Shown here: one piece after another, positions 8,659 to 18,020 of the stretch
Layout of the letters: every line of letters starts with the position of its first letter
Numbering within the stretch: the first letter of the stretch is position 1
Origin: Nostoc linckia FACHB-104
GTDB taxonomy: Bacteria > Cyanobacteriota > Cyanobacteriia > Cyanobacteriales > Nostocaceae
Length of the DNA stretch: 64,000 nucleotides
Reading direction: 5' to 3'
NCBI RefSeq assembly: GCF_014696615.1
Contig: NZ_JACJQJ010000011.1
Location: 62,001-126,000, forward strand
The notes under the pieces: generated by a model
Told to the model about the DNA's origin: nothing
Seen by the model: the letters and a program-made list of their open reading frames with translations, nothing else
The model's database searches: none
Position numbers and translations under genes: made by a program

Positions 8659-10110
8659 ATGCCAGCTAATAAGCCTCAATATCAACTGACTGCACCTATA
8701 TGCTTATTTTTATTAGGAGCTGCGATGTCTCAAACTTTGACATACGCAACTTTTAAATCAAATACTGACAGTCATAATTCTGCAGTCGTCGCCCAAACTT
8801 CTCCCAAGCCAGCATCTCAAGAAGTTCTACAAGCTGGAGAAGTCCGTGCTTTACCTGGCAAGCTTGATAATATTCCTGTATTTAACAGCAATAGCCCAGA
8901 ATGGATTAAAAATGAAGGCATTTTGCTGTCTACGTTTCCTCCACAAGGGAAAAAAGTTTCGGCGGCGCATTTAAATTTTCCCTTTTCGGGACGCTTTGAT
9001 TTATTTGCTCACCACTATACCCACACTCCTAAGGATTTACAGACGCTATACCTGGGTGTAATTGTGAATAATCCAGGTAAGCAAGCTGTAACAGTAGATG
9101 TATTACAAGCGGCGAGTTATTTGATGCAGGATGCACCGTTTGTAACGTTGGGCCCTTATATCGACAATAATGACGGTAAAGCTTTCTCGGGGCCAGGTAA
9201 TCGCGCTGTAGCTGATGTATTGCGCGGGGTTCGCCAAGCTGATTTTCCGGCAAAGCTGGTAATTCCACCAGGACAAAGCCGTATGCTGCTGAATCATCCT
9301 ATTCCGGTGAAAAATCTGGAAAAGCCTGTAAATGGTCGCTCTAGTTTTATGAGGCTGCGTAGTAGCGGCAAAGTCTATACAGCTAGTTTGGCGATGTTTG
9401 CTAAGAAAAACGCTGACGGAAGCGATCGCTCTCCTACTCTCACAGAATGGCAAGCTTTACTTAATAATGGTAACTTTGCCGGGCCACGAGACAAAACCCC
9501 CACTCCCCCAAATGCTACTGGCGGTGTGCTGATTTATGGGCGTGTAGCTGGTGTATCACAGGGTTCGCAATGGCAAGCATCTCTTACAGATAACCCCAAA
9601 GCCCAAACTCTCACAATTCCGCAACCAGGTAAAGCGATTTCTTATGCGATCGCCACTCTTAAAGGTGGACGTTTAGGTAGCGAACAAATCCAAACGGCAA
9701 AAATGTTAGTCCGCTATCCAGATACAGCCTATGAAGCTCATGGTAATTATGGTGTGGAATATAATCTCAGTTTACCTTTGAGCAATACAACTAACCAGAC
9801 TCAGAAAGTTGCTATCACCCTAGAAACACCATTAAAGGAAGATAAATTAGCTAAAGGAAATCTCCGCTTCCGCAAACCATCCTTAGATTTTCCTTTCTTC
9901 CGGGGTACGGTGCGGCTACGCTATACCAATGACCAAGGACAAAAACAAACGCGTTATGTCCATTTATGGCACAGAACAGCACAGATTTTAGAACCATTAA
10001 TACAGGTGACGCTACCACCTGCAGGTAAAAAAATGGTACAGGTAGATTTAATTTATCCGCCAGATTCAACACCACCACAGGTATTGAGTGTGAAAACACT
10101 GGCGAAATAA
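8659..10110 (+). CDS. DUF3370 family secreted protein
   Basis: A 483-residue protein from the ATG at 8659. The frame is open to 8557, but that extension runs through repeat DNA, whereas 8659 gives a short polar start followed by a hydrophobic segment (APICLFLLGAAMSQTLTYA) like a signal peptide. The mature part begins near QAGEVRALPGKLDNIPVFNS, the start of the cyanobacterial DUF3370 family, and runs through conserved stretches such as HHYTHTP, LGPYIDNNDG and GPGNRAVADVLRG. No catalytic motif is known to me. The export signal and family restriction point to a periplasmic or outer-layer protein. It is separated from the upstream gene by repeats and is probably transcribed alone. Confidence 0.85.
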   Translation: MPANKPQYQLTAPICLFLLGAAMSQTLTYATFKSNTDSHNSAVVAQTSPKPASQEVLQAGEVRALPGKLDNIPVFNSNSPEWIKNEGILLSTFPPQGKKVSAAHLNFPFSGRFDLFAHHYTHTPKDLQTLYLGVIVNNPGKQAVTVDVLQAASYLMQDAPFVTLGPYIDNNDGKAFSGPGNRAVADVLRGVRQADFPAKLVIPPGQSRMLLNHPIPVKNLEKPVNGRSSFMRLRSSGKVYTASLAMFAKKNADGSDRSPTLTEWQALLNNGNFAGPRDKTPTPPNATGGVLIYGRVAGVSQGSQWQASLTDNPKAQTLTIPQPGKAISYAIATLKGGRLGSEQIQTAKMLVRYPDTAYEAHGNYGVEYNLSLPLSNTTNQTQKVAITLETPLKEDKLAKGNLRFRKPSLDFPFFRGTVRLRYTNDQGQKQTRYVHLWHRTAQILEPLIQVTLPPAGKKMVQVDLIYPPDSTPPQVLSVKTLAK

Positions 10111-10501
10111 ATACAGCAGAGCCAAAATAGACCGCTTCTAAAAAGCACTTTTGCAAGCGGTGGGTGAAAGGGGAAAGGGATAATACCAAACCTTTTCCCG
10201 ACTTCTGCAATAAGTCTAATGCAAAAATGCGATCGCGTTGTGATTGGTTAATTGAGCAATTACATTTAATTTGAATTCAGCCTTGAAACTCTTGAGATTC
10301 CGTAGGTAGTTCCGAAACAGTAAAAATCAAATTATTAGTAGTGGACTGACACAGCTAATTTGGTGCAATAGCAAAAATTCATCGGCGTTTATCTGCGGTT
10401 AATTTAATCAAATCTAATGCATCATTTTAGTCGTGTCAGTCCAGTAGGATGCGTTAACGAAGTGTAACGCACCTTTCCCGAAGTTGATTATCAGTCCCTA
10501 T
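10111..10501. other. Intergenic region between convergent genes
   Basis: About 390 bases with no gene, between a plus-strand gene ending at 10110 and minus-strand panB ending at 10502. Its main content is the 100-bp inverted-repeat element at 10343-10442. No clear terminator with a T-run was found. Confidence 0.6.
10343..10442. mobile_element. 100-bp terminal-inverted-repeat element
   Basis: Perfect 10-bp ends GGACTGACAC (10343-10352) and GTGTCAGTCC (10433-10442) enclose exactly 100 bases without a reading frame. The pairing continues inward with few mismatches (…AGCTAA against …GACTAA). AGT flanks both sides (ends at 10342; begins at 10443), which could be a 3-bp target duplication but may be chance. 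Looks like a MITE unrelated to the one at 7036. Confidence 0.6.
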
Positions 10502-11281
10502 CTAAGAAGGAAATTTTCGCTCTCGCACTTCTAGCGCATAGTCTTGTACAGCTTGAGTGATGGTATCTCGCAAATTAGTATAAACTTTAGCAAATGGTGG
10601 ATGCCTCTCTGCAAGCCCCAGAACATCAGAAGTAACTAATACTTGACCATCACAGTGAATTCCTGCACCAATACCAATAGTGGGAATACTGAGTTTTTGT
10701 GTAATCTGCAATGCCAAATCGTTAGGGATATGCTCTAACACGATCGCAAATACACCTGCTTGTTCGAGAGCGATCGCTTCATTTAAAATTCTCTCTGCAG
10801 TTTCTTGGGTTTTACCCTGTTGTCGCAACCCAAGTTGATGAACTGATTGGGGAGTCAAACCCACATGACCCATAACTGGGATACCAGCTTGCACCAAACG
10901 TGCGATCGTTTCTACCATTGCAGGGTAGCCACCTTCCAGCTTAACAGCTTGCGCGCCCGTTTCCTTCAGTACCAACCCAGCCGAATGCATAGCCTGTTGC
11001 AGACTTTCTTGATAGGTTAAAAATGGTAAATCTACGACTATTAAAGCCCGCTTCACACCACGGCGTACTGCTTTAGCGTGGTATAGCATTTCCTCTAAAG
11101 TAATAGGCAGTGTTGTTTCATACCCAAGAATTACAGACATAGAATCCCCAACTAGGATTAAGTCTACCCCAGCTGTATCGAGCAGTTGGGCGATCGCATA
11201 ATCCCAAGCTGTCAACGCTACAATTGAGCGTCCTTGTTGTTTCCATTGAATTAATTTTTGGGTGGTGACTACCATTTTCAA
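10502..11281 (-). CDS. panB: Ketopantoate hydroxymethyltransferase
   Basis: PanB converts 2-oxoisovalerate and 5,10-methylene-tetrahydrofolate to ketopantoate, the first committed step of pantothenate and coenzyme A synthesis. The 259-residue length matches the family. Visible signatures are [15 protein letters not shown] near the start, the metal-binding segment [10 protein letters not shown], the substrate loop [15 protein letters not shown] and GIGAG near the C-terminus. The start is either the ATG at 11281 or the ATG two codons later (MVVTTQK), which better matches relatives; there is no strong Shine-Dalgarno for either. No other pan gene is beside it. Soluble cytoplasmic enzyme. Confidence 0.95.
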   Translation of the reverse strand: MKMVVTTQKLIQWKQQGRSIVALTAWDYAIAQLLDTAGVDLILVGDSMSVILGYETTLPITLEEMLYHAKAVRRGVKRALIVVDLPFLTYQESLQQAMHSAGLVLKETGAQAVKLEGGYPAMVETIARLVQAGIPVMGHVGLTPQSVHQLGLRQQGKTQETAERILNEAIALEQAGVFAIVLEHIPNDLALQITQKLSIPTIGIGAGIHCDGQVLVTSDVLGLAERHPPFAKVYTNLRDTITQAVQDYALEVRERKFPS

Positions 11282-11448
11282 CAGAGATTAAAGGTTAGAT
11301 GTTAGAGGTTAGGGGCTAGAGTTTACAGATGAGAGGCTAAAGTTAAAAGTTAACATTTATTTGGTTAAAGGCTAGGGATTAGAGTTGCAAGCAAAGAGTA
11401 AAATCACCAATTCTTATTTTTTAGTCCCTAATCCCCAGTACCCAGACC

Positions 11449-12603
11449 CTACTTCACAGCACGACTAAAAGCAAGGTGGGGCTTTGCAGTACCCACTTGG
11501 GGCATTAACCAAGCCAGACCTTCACTAGTGCCAATCCATAACTTATTGGCAATATCAGGGGCAAGGGCAAGTACCCTGCTAGAAGGAAGCCCTGCAACTT
11601 GGTCTAATACAGCTCCTGTATTTGGATTTAATCGTAACAAACCATTGTTAGTACCGATCCAAACACTACCATCTTGGGCAAAACGCACTGCCGTAACATT
11701 ACGCCCACGTAAGCGAGTCACAGAACGCAATACAGCACCCGTTTTCGGGTTAATTACTAGCAAATTATTCGGCATTCCTGCCCAAATTAGCCCTTCTGGA
11801 CTAATAGCTAAAGCTTGCACGGTTGAGCCAGGTAAATCAGCAATCCGCTTCATAATCAAAGCATTAGCAGAATTTACTCTGATCAGCCCATCTAAAGTGC
11901 CAACCCACAAATGACCATCCGCATCTAAAGTTAGGGCGTTGGCGCTAACACCAGGCAAATTTTTTAACGTGGTCATAATTAAGCCTTGGTCAGGACTAAT
12001 TAAGGCTAAACCGTTATCAGTACCCGCCCACAGATAACCCCGCTTGTCAATTAATAGTGATAACACTCGTTTGGAAGGCAAAAATAAATTTTGGGCGGTG
12101 ATTTCGCTGGTGCGGGGTTCGACGCGGATTAGTCCCTCATAATTTCCTACCCATATACGCCCTACTTTATCTTGGGCTAAGGCACTAATAGCCACATTAG
12201 GTAAACTAACCCGAGATATAATCTTGCCTGTTTTGGGGTCAATACGCGACAAGCCTCGCCAAGAAGCTACCCAAAGATTTCCGGTAACATCTCCTAACAA
12301 GTTAGTTACACGGTAATCAGTTTCTATTGAATTTTCTTGTAATTCTCGCTGATCTGGCAATGGATCTACTCGTGGAGGTGGCGCAGAAGCAGGATAAGCG
12401 GGAGTTGGTTTAGATGAATTAGTCTCAGGTTTTTTTTGTGTTGGAGCAGGATTCGCAGTTTTTTGCGCTCTTACTGGATTTGTCAATGCGACGATTCCAA
12501 TACTTGGCAGCACGATGAATCCCGCCAGAATAGAACTAATCAATACATTAGTACGCTTATAAAAAAATACCACGGTGACATTCCCTTTAGTGACAGTACC
12601 CAA
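11449..12603 (-). CDS. Exported beta-propeller protein (two-component regulator propeller repeats)
   Basis: A 384-residue protein with an N-terminal hydrophobic segment (SSILAGFIVLPSIGIVALT, about 22-41) ending near VRAQ, a likely signal peptide or anchor, then a proline-rich linker (about 45-85) and a propeller of at least six repeats of about 41 residues. Each repeat has the pattern GxLWVGTxxGLxRxxP, e.g. GNLWVASWRGLSRIDP, GRIWVGNYEGLIRVEP, GYLWAGTDNGLALISP, SVWIGTNNGLLRLNP. Such Reg_prop repeats usually form the periplasmic sensor of large hybrid kinases; here they stand alone with no kinase or membrane exit helix, so the protein may be a binding partner or scaffold. Ligand unknown. The gene is monocistronic in appearance. 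Confidence 0.82.
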   Translation of the reverse strand: MGTVTKGNVTVVFFYKRTNVLISSILAGFIVLPSIGIVALTNPVRAQKTANPAPTQKKPETNSSKPTPAYPASAPPPRVDPLPDQRELQENSIETDYRVTNLLGDVTGNLWVASWRGLSRIDPKTGKIISRVSLPNVAISALAQDKVGRIWVGNYEGLIRVEPRTSEITAQNLFLPSKRVLSLLIDKRGYLWAGTDNGLALISPDQGLIMTTLKNLPGVSANALTLDADGHLWVGTLDGLIRVNSANALIMKRIADLPGSTVQALAISPEGLIWAGMPNNLLVINPKTGAVLRSVTRLRGRNVTAVRFAQDGSVWIGTNNGLLRLNPNTGAVLDQVAGLPSSRVLALAPDIANKLWIGTSEGLAWLMPQVGTAKPHLAFSRAVK

Positions 12604-13424
12604 GCCATTAGGCTGCTTACAGAAGTCAGGGAAAGGGTTTTAAAAGATTGATATTCCTTTTTCCCACCGCTAAAGATATCTGTCGCTGAAATTGGCTGGG
12701 GATTAATCTCAGTGTTCCCCTAACAAGTGTTTTTCAAACGCCTGTAGCAATTTTTCTCAGGAATTGGATGTTGGGTGTTCCCCATTACCCATTCCCGATA
12801 CAGCCTAAAGGGATCATTTGTAAACTATTCTTAACAAAATGTTTAAAACTTTATGTAATAACAAATTTAAATATATAAGTTAAAAAGTTTCAAAGTATAA
12901 CTTATTGATTTCTTGATATATTGTGAGACAAGCTACAAATTACGTGGTGTGCAATTTTTGTCTTGTGCTCACCATTCCTCTAAACCCACCAAAGCCAAAT
13001 AAGTCTGATAATTTCCTTGATTTATAGGGAAAGCAGCAGATTTACGCGCGAAAAAACCCAAATACCTAGATCCTCCTTTAGGGAAAATGGGTATAAGCCA
13101 GCCTTGCAGAACAGCAGGGTAAATTTGGCCAGGCAACTTATTAGAAGAGTGAGACAAAGAGATAAAAAGAACTTATATGCCTGGGAAAGAGTGAAGATGT
13201 AGAAGCACACAGTCGTGTGAATCTCAAAAGGAAGTTGGTAATCATGTCTTGAATAAGTTACCAAATGTTCCTAAACCGAAACCACTACCCTTTGCCATAG
13301 ACAACCCCTAACAAAAAAATTTTCTTGAGCTTCCCCCCGCTTACAGGGGGAAAGAGCGGGTGGGGGAAATTGCACCCAGCGTGATTTGCAAGCAATAAAG
13401 TGTGACTTCTTGGAAGGATAAAGT
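12604..13424 (+). promoter_or_regulatory. Long rbcL leader/promoter region
   Basis: About 820 bases separate the divergent propeller gene from rbcL. No gene was found. The part nearest rbcL has a GC-rich inverted segment (ccccccgcttacaggggga, 13335-13353) and a ribosome site ggaagga just before the ATG. A long untranslated rbcL leader is known from Anabaena, so transcription probably starts several hundred bases upstream, near the candidate NtcA box at 12922. Confidence 0.6.
12922..12937 (+). promoter_or_regulatory. Candidate NtcA-binding site upstream of rbcL
   Basis: TGT-N10-ACA at 12922-12937, which also reads GTG-N8-TAC, one base from the GTA-N8-TAC consensus of NtcA. It lies about 490 bases before the rbcL start. 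NtcA (BifA) binding upstream of rbcL has been reported in Anabaena, which makes a site here plausible. A spaced motif this short can occur by chance, and no convincing -10 box was fixed beside it. Confidence 0.4.
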
Positions 13425-14855
13425 ATGTCTTACGCGCAAACGAAGACTCAGTCTAAAGCTGGGTATCAAGCTGGGGTTAAAGATTACAGACTAACTTATT
13501 ACACCCCTGATTACACACCTAAAGATACAGATATTCTGGCTGCTTTCCGGATGACTCCCCAACCCGGAGTTCCACCCGAAGAAGCTGGTGCTGCTGTAGC
13601 CGCTGAGTCTTCTACAGGTACATGGACCACCGTATGGACAGACTTGCTCACCGACCTAGACCGCTACAAAGGTCGTTGCTACGACATCGAACCCGTTGCT
13701 GGTGAAGACAACCAGTACATTGCTTACGTTGCTTATCCTCTAGATTTGTTTGAGGAAGGCTCCGTAACCAACATGTTGACCTCAATTGTAGGTAACGTGT
13801 TTGGTTTTAAAGCATTACGGGCACTGCGTCTGGAAGACTTGCGGATTCCTGTTGCTTATTTGAAGACCTTCCAAGGCCCTCCACACGGTATCCAAGTTGA
13901 GCGTGACAAATTAAACAAATACGGTCGTCCTTTACTGGGTTGTACAATCAAACCCAAATTAGGTCTGTCTGCTAAGAACTACGGACGTGCTGTATACGAA
14001 TGTTTGCGTGGTGGTTTGGACTTCACCAAAGACGACGAAAACATCAACTCTGCACCATTCCAACGGTGGCGCGATCGCTTCTTGTTTGTTGCAGAAGCTA
14101 TCCACAAAGCTCAAGCTGAAACTGGCGAAATCAAAGGTCACTACCTAAACGTTACCGCCCCCACCTGCGAACAAATGTTACAACGGGCTGAGTTTGCTAA
14201 AGAACTCAAAATGCCCATCATCATGCATGACTACCTAACCGCAGGTTTCACCGCCAACACCACATTGGCTCGTTGGTGTCGTGATAACGGTATTCTATTG
14301 CACATTCACCGTGCGATGCACGCTGTAATCGACCGTCAAAAGAACCACGGTATTCACTTCCGTGTTTTGGCTAAGACCCTGCGGATGTCTGGTGGTGACC
14401 ACATCCACACAGGTACAGTTGTTGGTAAGCTGGAAGGCGAACGCGGCATCACAATGGGCTTCGTTGACCTGTTGCGCGAAAACTATGTTGAACAAGACAA
14501 GTCTCGCGGTATCTACTTCACCCAAGATTGGGCTTCTATGCCTGGTGTAATGGCAGTTGCTTCTGGTGGTATCCACGTATGGCACATGCCCGCACTAGTA
14601 GAAATCTTTGGTGATGACTCCGTACTGCAATTCGGTGGTGGTACCCTCGGTCACCCCTGGGGTAACGCACCTGGTGCAACCGCTAACCGCGTAGCTTTAG
14701 AAGCTTGTATCCAAGCTCGTAACGAAGGCCGTAACTTGGCTCGTGAAGGTAACGATGTTATCCGTGAAGCTGCTAAGTGGTCTCCTGAACTAGCAGTTGC
14801 TTGCGAACTGTGGAAAGAAATCAAGTTTGAATTCGAGGCAATGGATACCGTCTGA
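13425..14855 (+). CDS. rbcL: Rubisco large subunit, form IB
   Basis: The 476-residue large subunit fixes CO2 onto ribulose-1,5-bisphosphate inside carboxysomes. Catalytic elements are intact: [11 protein letters not shown] (first active-site lysine), [14 protein letters not shown] (carbamylated lysine and metal ligands), [26 protein letters not shown] with the loop-6 lysine, and [15 protein letters not shown] for phosphate binding. The N-terminus [20 protein letters not shown] is typical of cyanobacterial form IB. A strong ribosome site (ggaagga) precedes the ATG. It heads the rbcLXS operon. Codon use is biased to C-ending codons compared with the AT-rich flanks, as expected for a highly expressed gene. 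Confidence 0.99.
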   Translation: MSYAQTKTQSKAGYQAGVKDYRLTYYTPDYTPKDTDILAAFRMTPQPGVPPEEAGAAVAAESSTGTWTTVWTDLLTDLDRYKGRCYDIEPVAGEDNQYIAYVAYPLDLFEEGSVTNMLTSIVGNVFGFKALRALRLEDLRIPVAYLKTFQGPPHGIQVERDKLNKYGRPLLGCTIKPKLGLSAKNYGRAVYECLRGGLDFTKDDENINSAPFQRWRDRFLFVAEAIHKAQAETGEIKGHYLNVTAPTCEQMLQRAEFAKELKMPIIMHDYLTAGFTANTTLARWCRDNGILLHIHRAMHAVIDRQKNHGIHFRVLAKTLRMSGGDHIHTGTVVGKLEGERGITMGFVDLLRENYVEQDKSRGIYFTQDWASMPGVMAVASGGIHVWHMPALVEIFGDDSVLQFGGGTLGHPWGNAPGATANRVALEACIQARNEGRNLAREGNDVIREAAKWSPELAVACELWKEIKFEFEAMDTV

Positions 14856-14956
14856 TAAAGGCTGAAAGTGGTATGGATAGAGGCTGAAGTTAAATTACTT
14901 CAATTATTTCGTCCTTTATCCTTCATACTTCATACTTTATAAGGCTGGGGTCAAGC

Positions 14957-15364
14957 ATGAATCTAAAACAAATTGCGAAAGACACAGCCAAGACTATCCA
15001 AAGCTACCTGACTTATCAGGCACTAAGGACGGTACTGGCACAGCTAGGCGAAACTAATCCTCCATTGGCAATTTGGCTACATAACTTCTCCGCTGGCAAA
15101 ATTCAGGATGGAGAGTCATATATTGCCCAATTGTTAAAGGAAAAGCCAGACTTGGCATTGCGAATTATGACTGTTAGAGAACATCTTGCTGAGGAAATCG
15201 CAGATTTTTTACCGGAAATGGTTCGTACTGGCATTCAGCAAGGCAATATGGAACAGCGTCGCCAGCATCTAGAACGCATCACTCAAATAGATACATCAGA
15301 CCCCAGTCTACAATCAGAACAGCAAACAAGCTCAGATCCGAACTTGGATAACTTATCCAGTTAG
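14957..15364 (+). CDS. rbcX: Rubisco assembly chaperone RbcX
   Basis: RbcX is a homodimeric, four-helix chaperone that clamps the C-terminal tail of RbcL and helps form the RbcL8 core before RbcS binds. The 135-residue sequence begins [20 protein letters not shown], with the conserved YLTYQA stretch and further helices ([28 protein letters not shown]). The last 25 residues are a Ser/Asn/Gln-rich tail expected to be disordered. Its place between rbcL (101-bp gap) and rbcS (41-bp gap) is the classical order in filamentous cyanobacteria. The gap to rbcL contains an inexact GGCTGAAG repeat. Confidence 0.97.
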   Translation: MNLKQIAKDTAKTIQSYLTYQALRTVLAQLGETNPPLAIWLHNFSAGKIQDGESYIAQLLKEKPDLALRIMTVREHLAEEIADFLPEMVRTGIQQGNMEQRRQHLERITQIDTSDPSLQSEQQTSSDPNLDNLSS

Positions 15365-15405
15365 TCGATCAACTTAGTAAAAATCGCAACCCATTATCAA
15401 CAGCT

Positions 15406-15735
15406 ATGCAAACTTTACCAAAAGAGCGTCGTTACGAAACCCTTTCTTACTTACCTCCCCTGTCTGACGCGCAAATTGCCAAGCAAGTTCAGTACATCCT
15501 GAATCAAGGTTATATCCCAGCAGTTGAGTTTAACGAAAATTCTGAGCCAACCGAATTTTTCTGGACAATGTGGAAACTGCCTTTGTTTGGCGCTAAATCC
15601 ACTCAAGAAGTACTAAATGAAGTTCAGTCTTGCCGTTCTCAATATAGCAACTGCTATATCCGTGTTGTAGGTTTTGACAACATCAAGCAGTGCCAAGTAC
15701 TCAGCTTCATCGTTCACAAACCCAGCAGATACTAA
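15406..15735 (+). CDS. rbcS: Rubisco small subunit
   Basis: The 109-residue small subunit caps the RbcL8 core of form I Rubisco. It starts [19 protein letters not shown] and shows the family features: [32 protein letters not shown] and a C-terminal [11 protein letters not shown]. Length is normal for cyanobacteria, lacking the longer loop of plant proteins. It is the last gene of the operon: a strong terminator follows at 15795. Confidence 0.98.
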   Translation: MQTLPKERRYETLSYLPPLSDAQIAKQVQYILNQGYIPAVEFNENSEPTEFFWTMWKLPLFGAKSTQEVLNEVQSCRSQYSNCYIRVVGFDNIKQCQVLSFIVHKPSRY

Positions 15736-15794
15736 AGCTTGCAAGCTGAATTAATATTGGGGAATCATTACTTAGTTTATTGATTTCCCTGAGC

Positions 15795-15821
15795 GAGGTA
15801 GAATTATCTACCTCTTTTTTT
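15795..15821 (+). terminator. Rho-independent terminator of rbcLXS
   Basis: A perfect 8-bp stem GAGGTAGA/TCTACCTC with the loop ATTA is followed by seven T residues. It lies 60 bases after the rbcS stop and closes the operon. Confidence 0.92.
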
Positions 15822-15924
15822 ATGTCCTTTTATGAAACATAAATTTTACATAATCATTATTGATTGATTAGCTTGCTACGGTAACAATAATACTCGGTTA
15901 AGTGTTTTGAACTCAAAATTGCTT

Positions 15925-16010
15925 AGGGGAAAAGGTTAAGGGTTAAAGATTAAAGGTTTTTTCTTTCCCTTTCCCCAGTCCCCTTTTTCCCTTTAACCAA
16001 CAAGTATTGG
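15925..16010. repeat. Dispersed repeat family A, copy 1
   Basis: Starts GGGGAAAAGGTTAAGGGTTA and ends CTTTAACCAACAAGTATTGG; the two halves are loosely complementary (AAGGGTTAAAG / CTTTAACC). A second copy with the same ends, carrying an extra palindrome, is at 44990-45106. The right end overlaps an in-frame TTG of the hydrolase gene downstream, so the later ATG at 16019 is the better start. Confidence 0.65.
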
Positions 16011-16018
16011 CTACGGTA

Positions 16019-16669
16019 ATGTCAAAATTTCAATCCGAACCAAGAGAAATCCGCATCTGTTTCGTTGGTGAATCTTTTATTAATGGCACAGGCGATCCTG
16101 ATTTTCTAGGATGGACAGGTAGAGTATGTGCTAATGCTCATCAAAGAGGATATGAGATTACTTACTATAATTTAGGCGTGAGAGCCGAAACTAGCCGATT
16201 TCTCAAGCAACGTTGGCGAAAAGAAGTGTCCTATCGCCTGGCTTCCGAATATGACGGTCGAGTTGTATTTTCTTTTGGCGTAAATGATTCGGGATGGGCT
16301 GGTAAGCAGCAAGGAATTGATTTAACAGAATCTCTCGAAAATACTCATACTATTTTAAGTGAAGCCAAGCAGCTTTACCCGGTTTTAATGGTAGGGCCGC
16401 CACCTTGTGGAGATGATAATCAACAACAGAGAAACCAACAAATTGCTCATCAATCTCAGCAGTTTGCTTTAGTTTGTCGTGAACTTGATATTCCTTATCT
16501 GGATATGTTTTCTACCTTAGTTAATTCATCTATTTGGTTAGCTGAAGCCAAAGCTAATGATGGCGCGCATCCTAGATCTGCAGGTTATGCAGAGTTTGCA
16601 GCTATTGTGCAAAATTGGGATGCTTGGTTAAGCTGGTTCACACCGTCAAATTTTAGCAATCTCAAATAA
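16019..16669 (+). CDS. SGNH/GDSL-type hydrolase
   Basis: A 216-residue protein from the ATG at 16019; an upstream in-frame TTG at 16007 lies within a dispersed repeat and is less likely. Block I, ICFVGESFINGTGD, holds the presumed nucleophilic serine. A later GVNDSG segment supplies the conserved asparagine, and DGAHPRSAGYAEFA near the C-terminus carries the Asp-x-x-His pair, so the catalytic triad is complete. There is no signal peptide, so it should act in the cytoplasm on an ester (lipid, acylated sugar or similar), substrate unknown. It is 66 bases upstream of cutA on the same strand and may be cotranscribed. Confidence 0.85.
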   Translation: MSKFQSEPREIRICFVGESFINGTGDPDFLGWTGRVCANAHQRGYEITYYNLGVRAETSRFLKQRWRKEVSYRLASEYDGRVVFSFGVNDSGWAGKQQGIDLTESLENTHTILSEAKQLYPVLMVGPPPCGDDNQQQRNQQIAHQSQQFALVCRELDIPYLDMFSTLVNSSIWLAEAKANDGAHPRSAGYAEFAAIVQNWDAWLSWFTPSNFSNLK

Positions 16670-16735
16670 TATTGCTCATCCCTATTTAGGGATAAAAGCA
16701 TTGATCAAACAATAGCCCATTTTGATGACTGTCAC

Positions 16736-17047
16736 ATGAAAATTTACTATATCACCTTGAATAATTCAGATGAAGCGCGTCAGATTGGTCGTGCTTTATT
16801 AGAGCAAAAACTTGCTGTTTGTGTTAACTGGTTTCCTATTACTTGCGCTTATATATGGCAAGGAGAAATTACTGAAGAACCAGAAATAGTGCTAATTGTC
16901 AAAACTCAATCTGGTTATCGAGATGATATTGAAAAAGTAGTTCAGCACCATATTAATTATACTAACTTTATGGCAGAAATATCACCTTCAGAAATTAATC
17001 AGAAATTTTTAGAATGGTTGAATGTTGAAGTTCCTATCCGTTCTTAA
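16736..17047 (+). CDS. cutA: Divalent-cation tolerance protein CutA
   Basis: CutA1 proteins form PII-like trimers; the name comes from copper tolerance in E. coli, but the physiological role in cyanobacteria is unclear. The 103-residue protein shows the family pattern: short beta start (IYYITLNN), EARQIGRALLEQKLAVCVNW, then YIWQGEITEEPEIVLIVKTQ (the W-x-G-x-hydrophobic core) and a final helix ending near FLEWLNV. The cysteine in LAVCVN is retained. The length is normal. It is probably cotranscribed with the hydrolase 66 bases upstream. Confidence 0.93.
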   Translation: MKIYYITLNNSDEARQIGRALLEQKLAVCVNWFPITCAYIWQGEITEEPEIVLIVKTQSGYRDDIEKVVQHHINYTNFMAEISPSEINQKFLEWLNVEVPIRS

Positions 17048-17321
17048 AATCTAGATTTAAGCTTGAAGATTTTGGAAAATGAGGACTTTGAGATATTTTG
17101 TTTAAAGCCTAATGATACATACAGTATATATAGCAATCCGATTTGATTTCTGAAAAAATATCAGTAGTATGTAACGCACGAAAAGCTTTGGTACTACGTG
17201 AACTTTAAAAATCAAATAGGAGTCCTATATCAGGTAAATGAATGTCAACAATAGGGGCAAAATATATTTTGCCCCTAATAATTTTTGGTAATGTCAACTT
17301 TCAATTTACTGCGATCGCTCT

Positions 17322-18020
17322 CTATTTACTCATACTCAAATTACCTAGGGTTTGTAAATTTGGAACTTCTAAATCAGCTTGAGCAACTACTGGTAAGTTA
17401 GCACCAGCGCCTTCTTTCCCGGTTCTGCGGTTAATCCAAACTGTTGATATTCCTAAAGATTGGGCTGGAATAATGTCATGATAAACGCTACAAGCAACAT
17501 GCAATATTTGTTCTTTAGGTAGACCAATTCTGTCGATTGCTACTCTAAAGTTATTGAGAGAAGGTTTGTAGCTTTTTACCTGTTCTGCTGTAATTATCCA
17601 ATCAAAATCAACTGTTAAATGTTTTGCAGAATCAGCAAATAAATTGTCATCTATATTAGAAATAATTGCCAGCTTAAACTGATTTTTTAGAGATTTTAAT
17701 GCCTTTACAGTATCAGGAAAAGGTAGCCAATTCTGAATTGAGTTGCTAAGAGAGTATAATTCTTCGCTACTAGGTGTAAAACCAAGTTGCTCACCCAATC
17801 TTTCTACTACTTTTCTCAAAACTTCTTTATAAGTGAGATATTCTCCTTTTTGAATTTCTGACTCAAATTGTGCAAAAAGCTGCAAAATAGTTTCATCATC
17901 TAAATTCTGTTTGTGATTAGTCAAAAGTGGCTTAAATGCTGCTAAAATCCCCCTTTCCCAATCTATTAAAGTGCCATAGCAATCGAAAGTTAAAACCTTG
18001 TACTGGTTAAAATTAATCAC
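17322..18020 (-). CDS. HAD-superfamily hydrolase, haloacid dehalogenase type II-like
   Basis: A 232-residue protein with the type II HAD signature: motif I LTFDCYGTLIDW with nucleophile D13, in which Tyr replaces the second aspartate of phosphatases, as in 2-haloacid dehalogenases. Motif II is AIISNIDD, motif III the lysine in SYKPS, and motif IV is degenerate (HVACSVYHDIIPAQSLG). GISTVWINRR near the end is also typical. Members hydrolyse haloacids or small phosphates, and many are uncharacterised. Convergent with cutA; no neighbour suggests a substrate. Confidence 0.87.
   Translation of the reverse strand: MINFNQYKVLTFDCYGTLIDWERGILAAFKPLLTNHKQNLDDETILQLFAQFESEIQKGEYLTYKEVLRKVVERLGEQLGFTPSSEELYSLSNSIQNWLPFPDTVKALKSLKNQFKLAIISNIDDNLFADSAKHLTVDFDWIITAEQVKSYKPSLNNFRVAIDRIGLPKEQILHVACSVYHDIIPAQSLGISTVWINRRTGKEGAGANLPVVAQADLEVPNLQTLGNLSMSK

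Noticed and set aside
9851-10210. 119-codon minus-strand frame opposite the end of the DUF3370 gene
   Set aside because: Shadow of the real gene on the other strand; no family signature.
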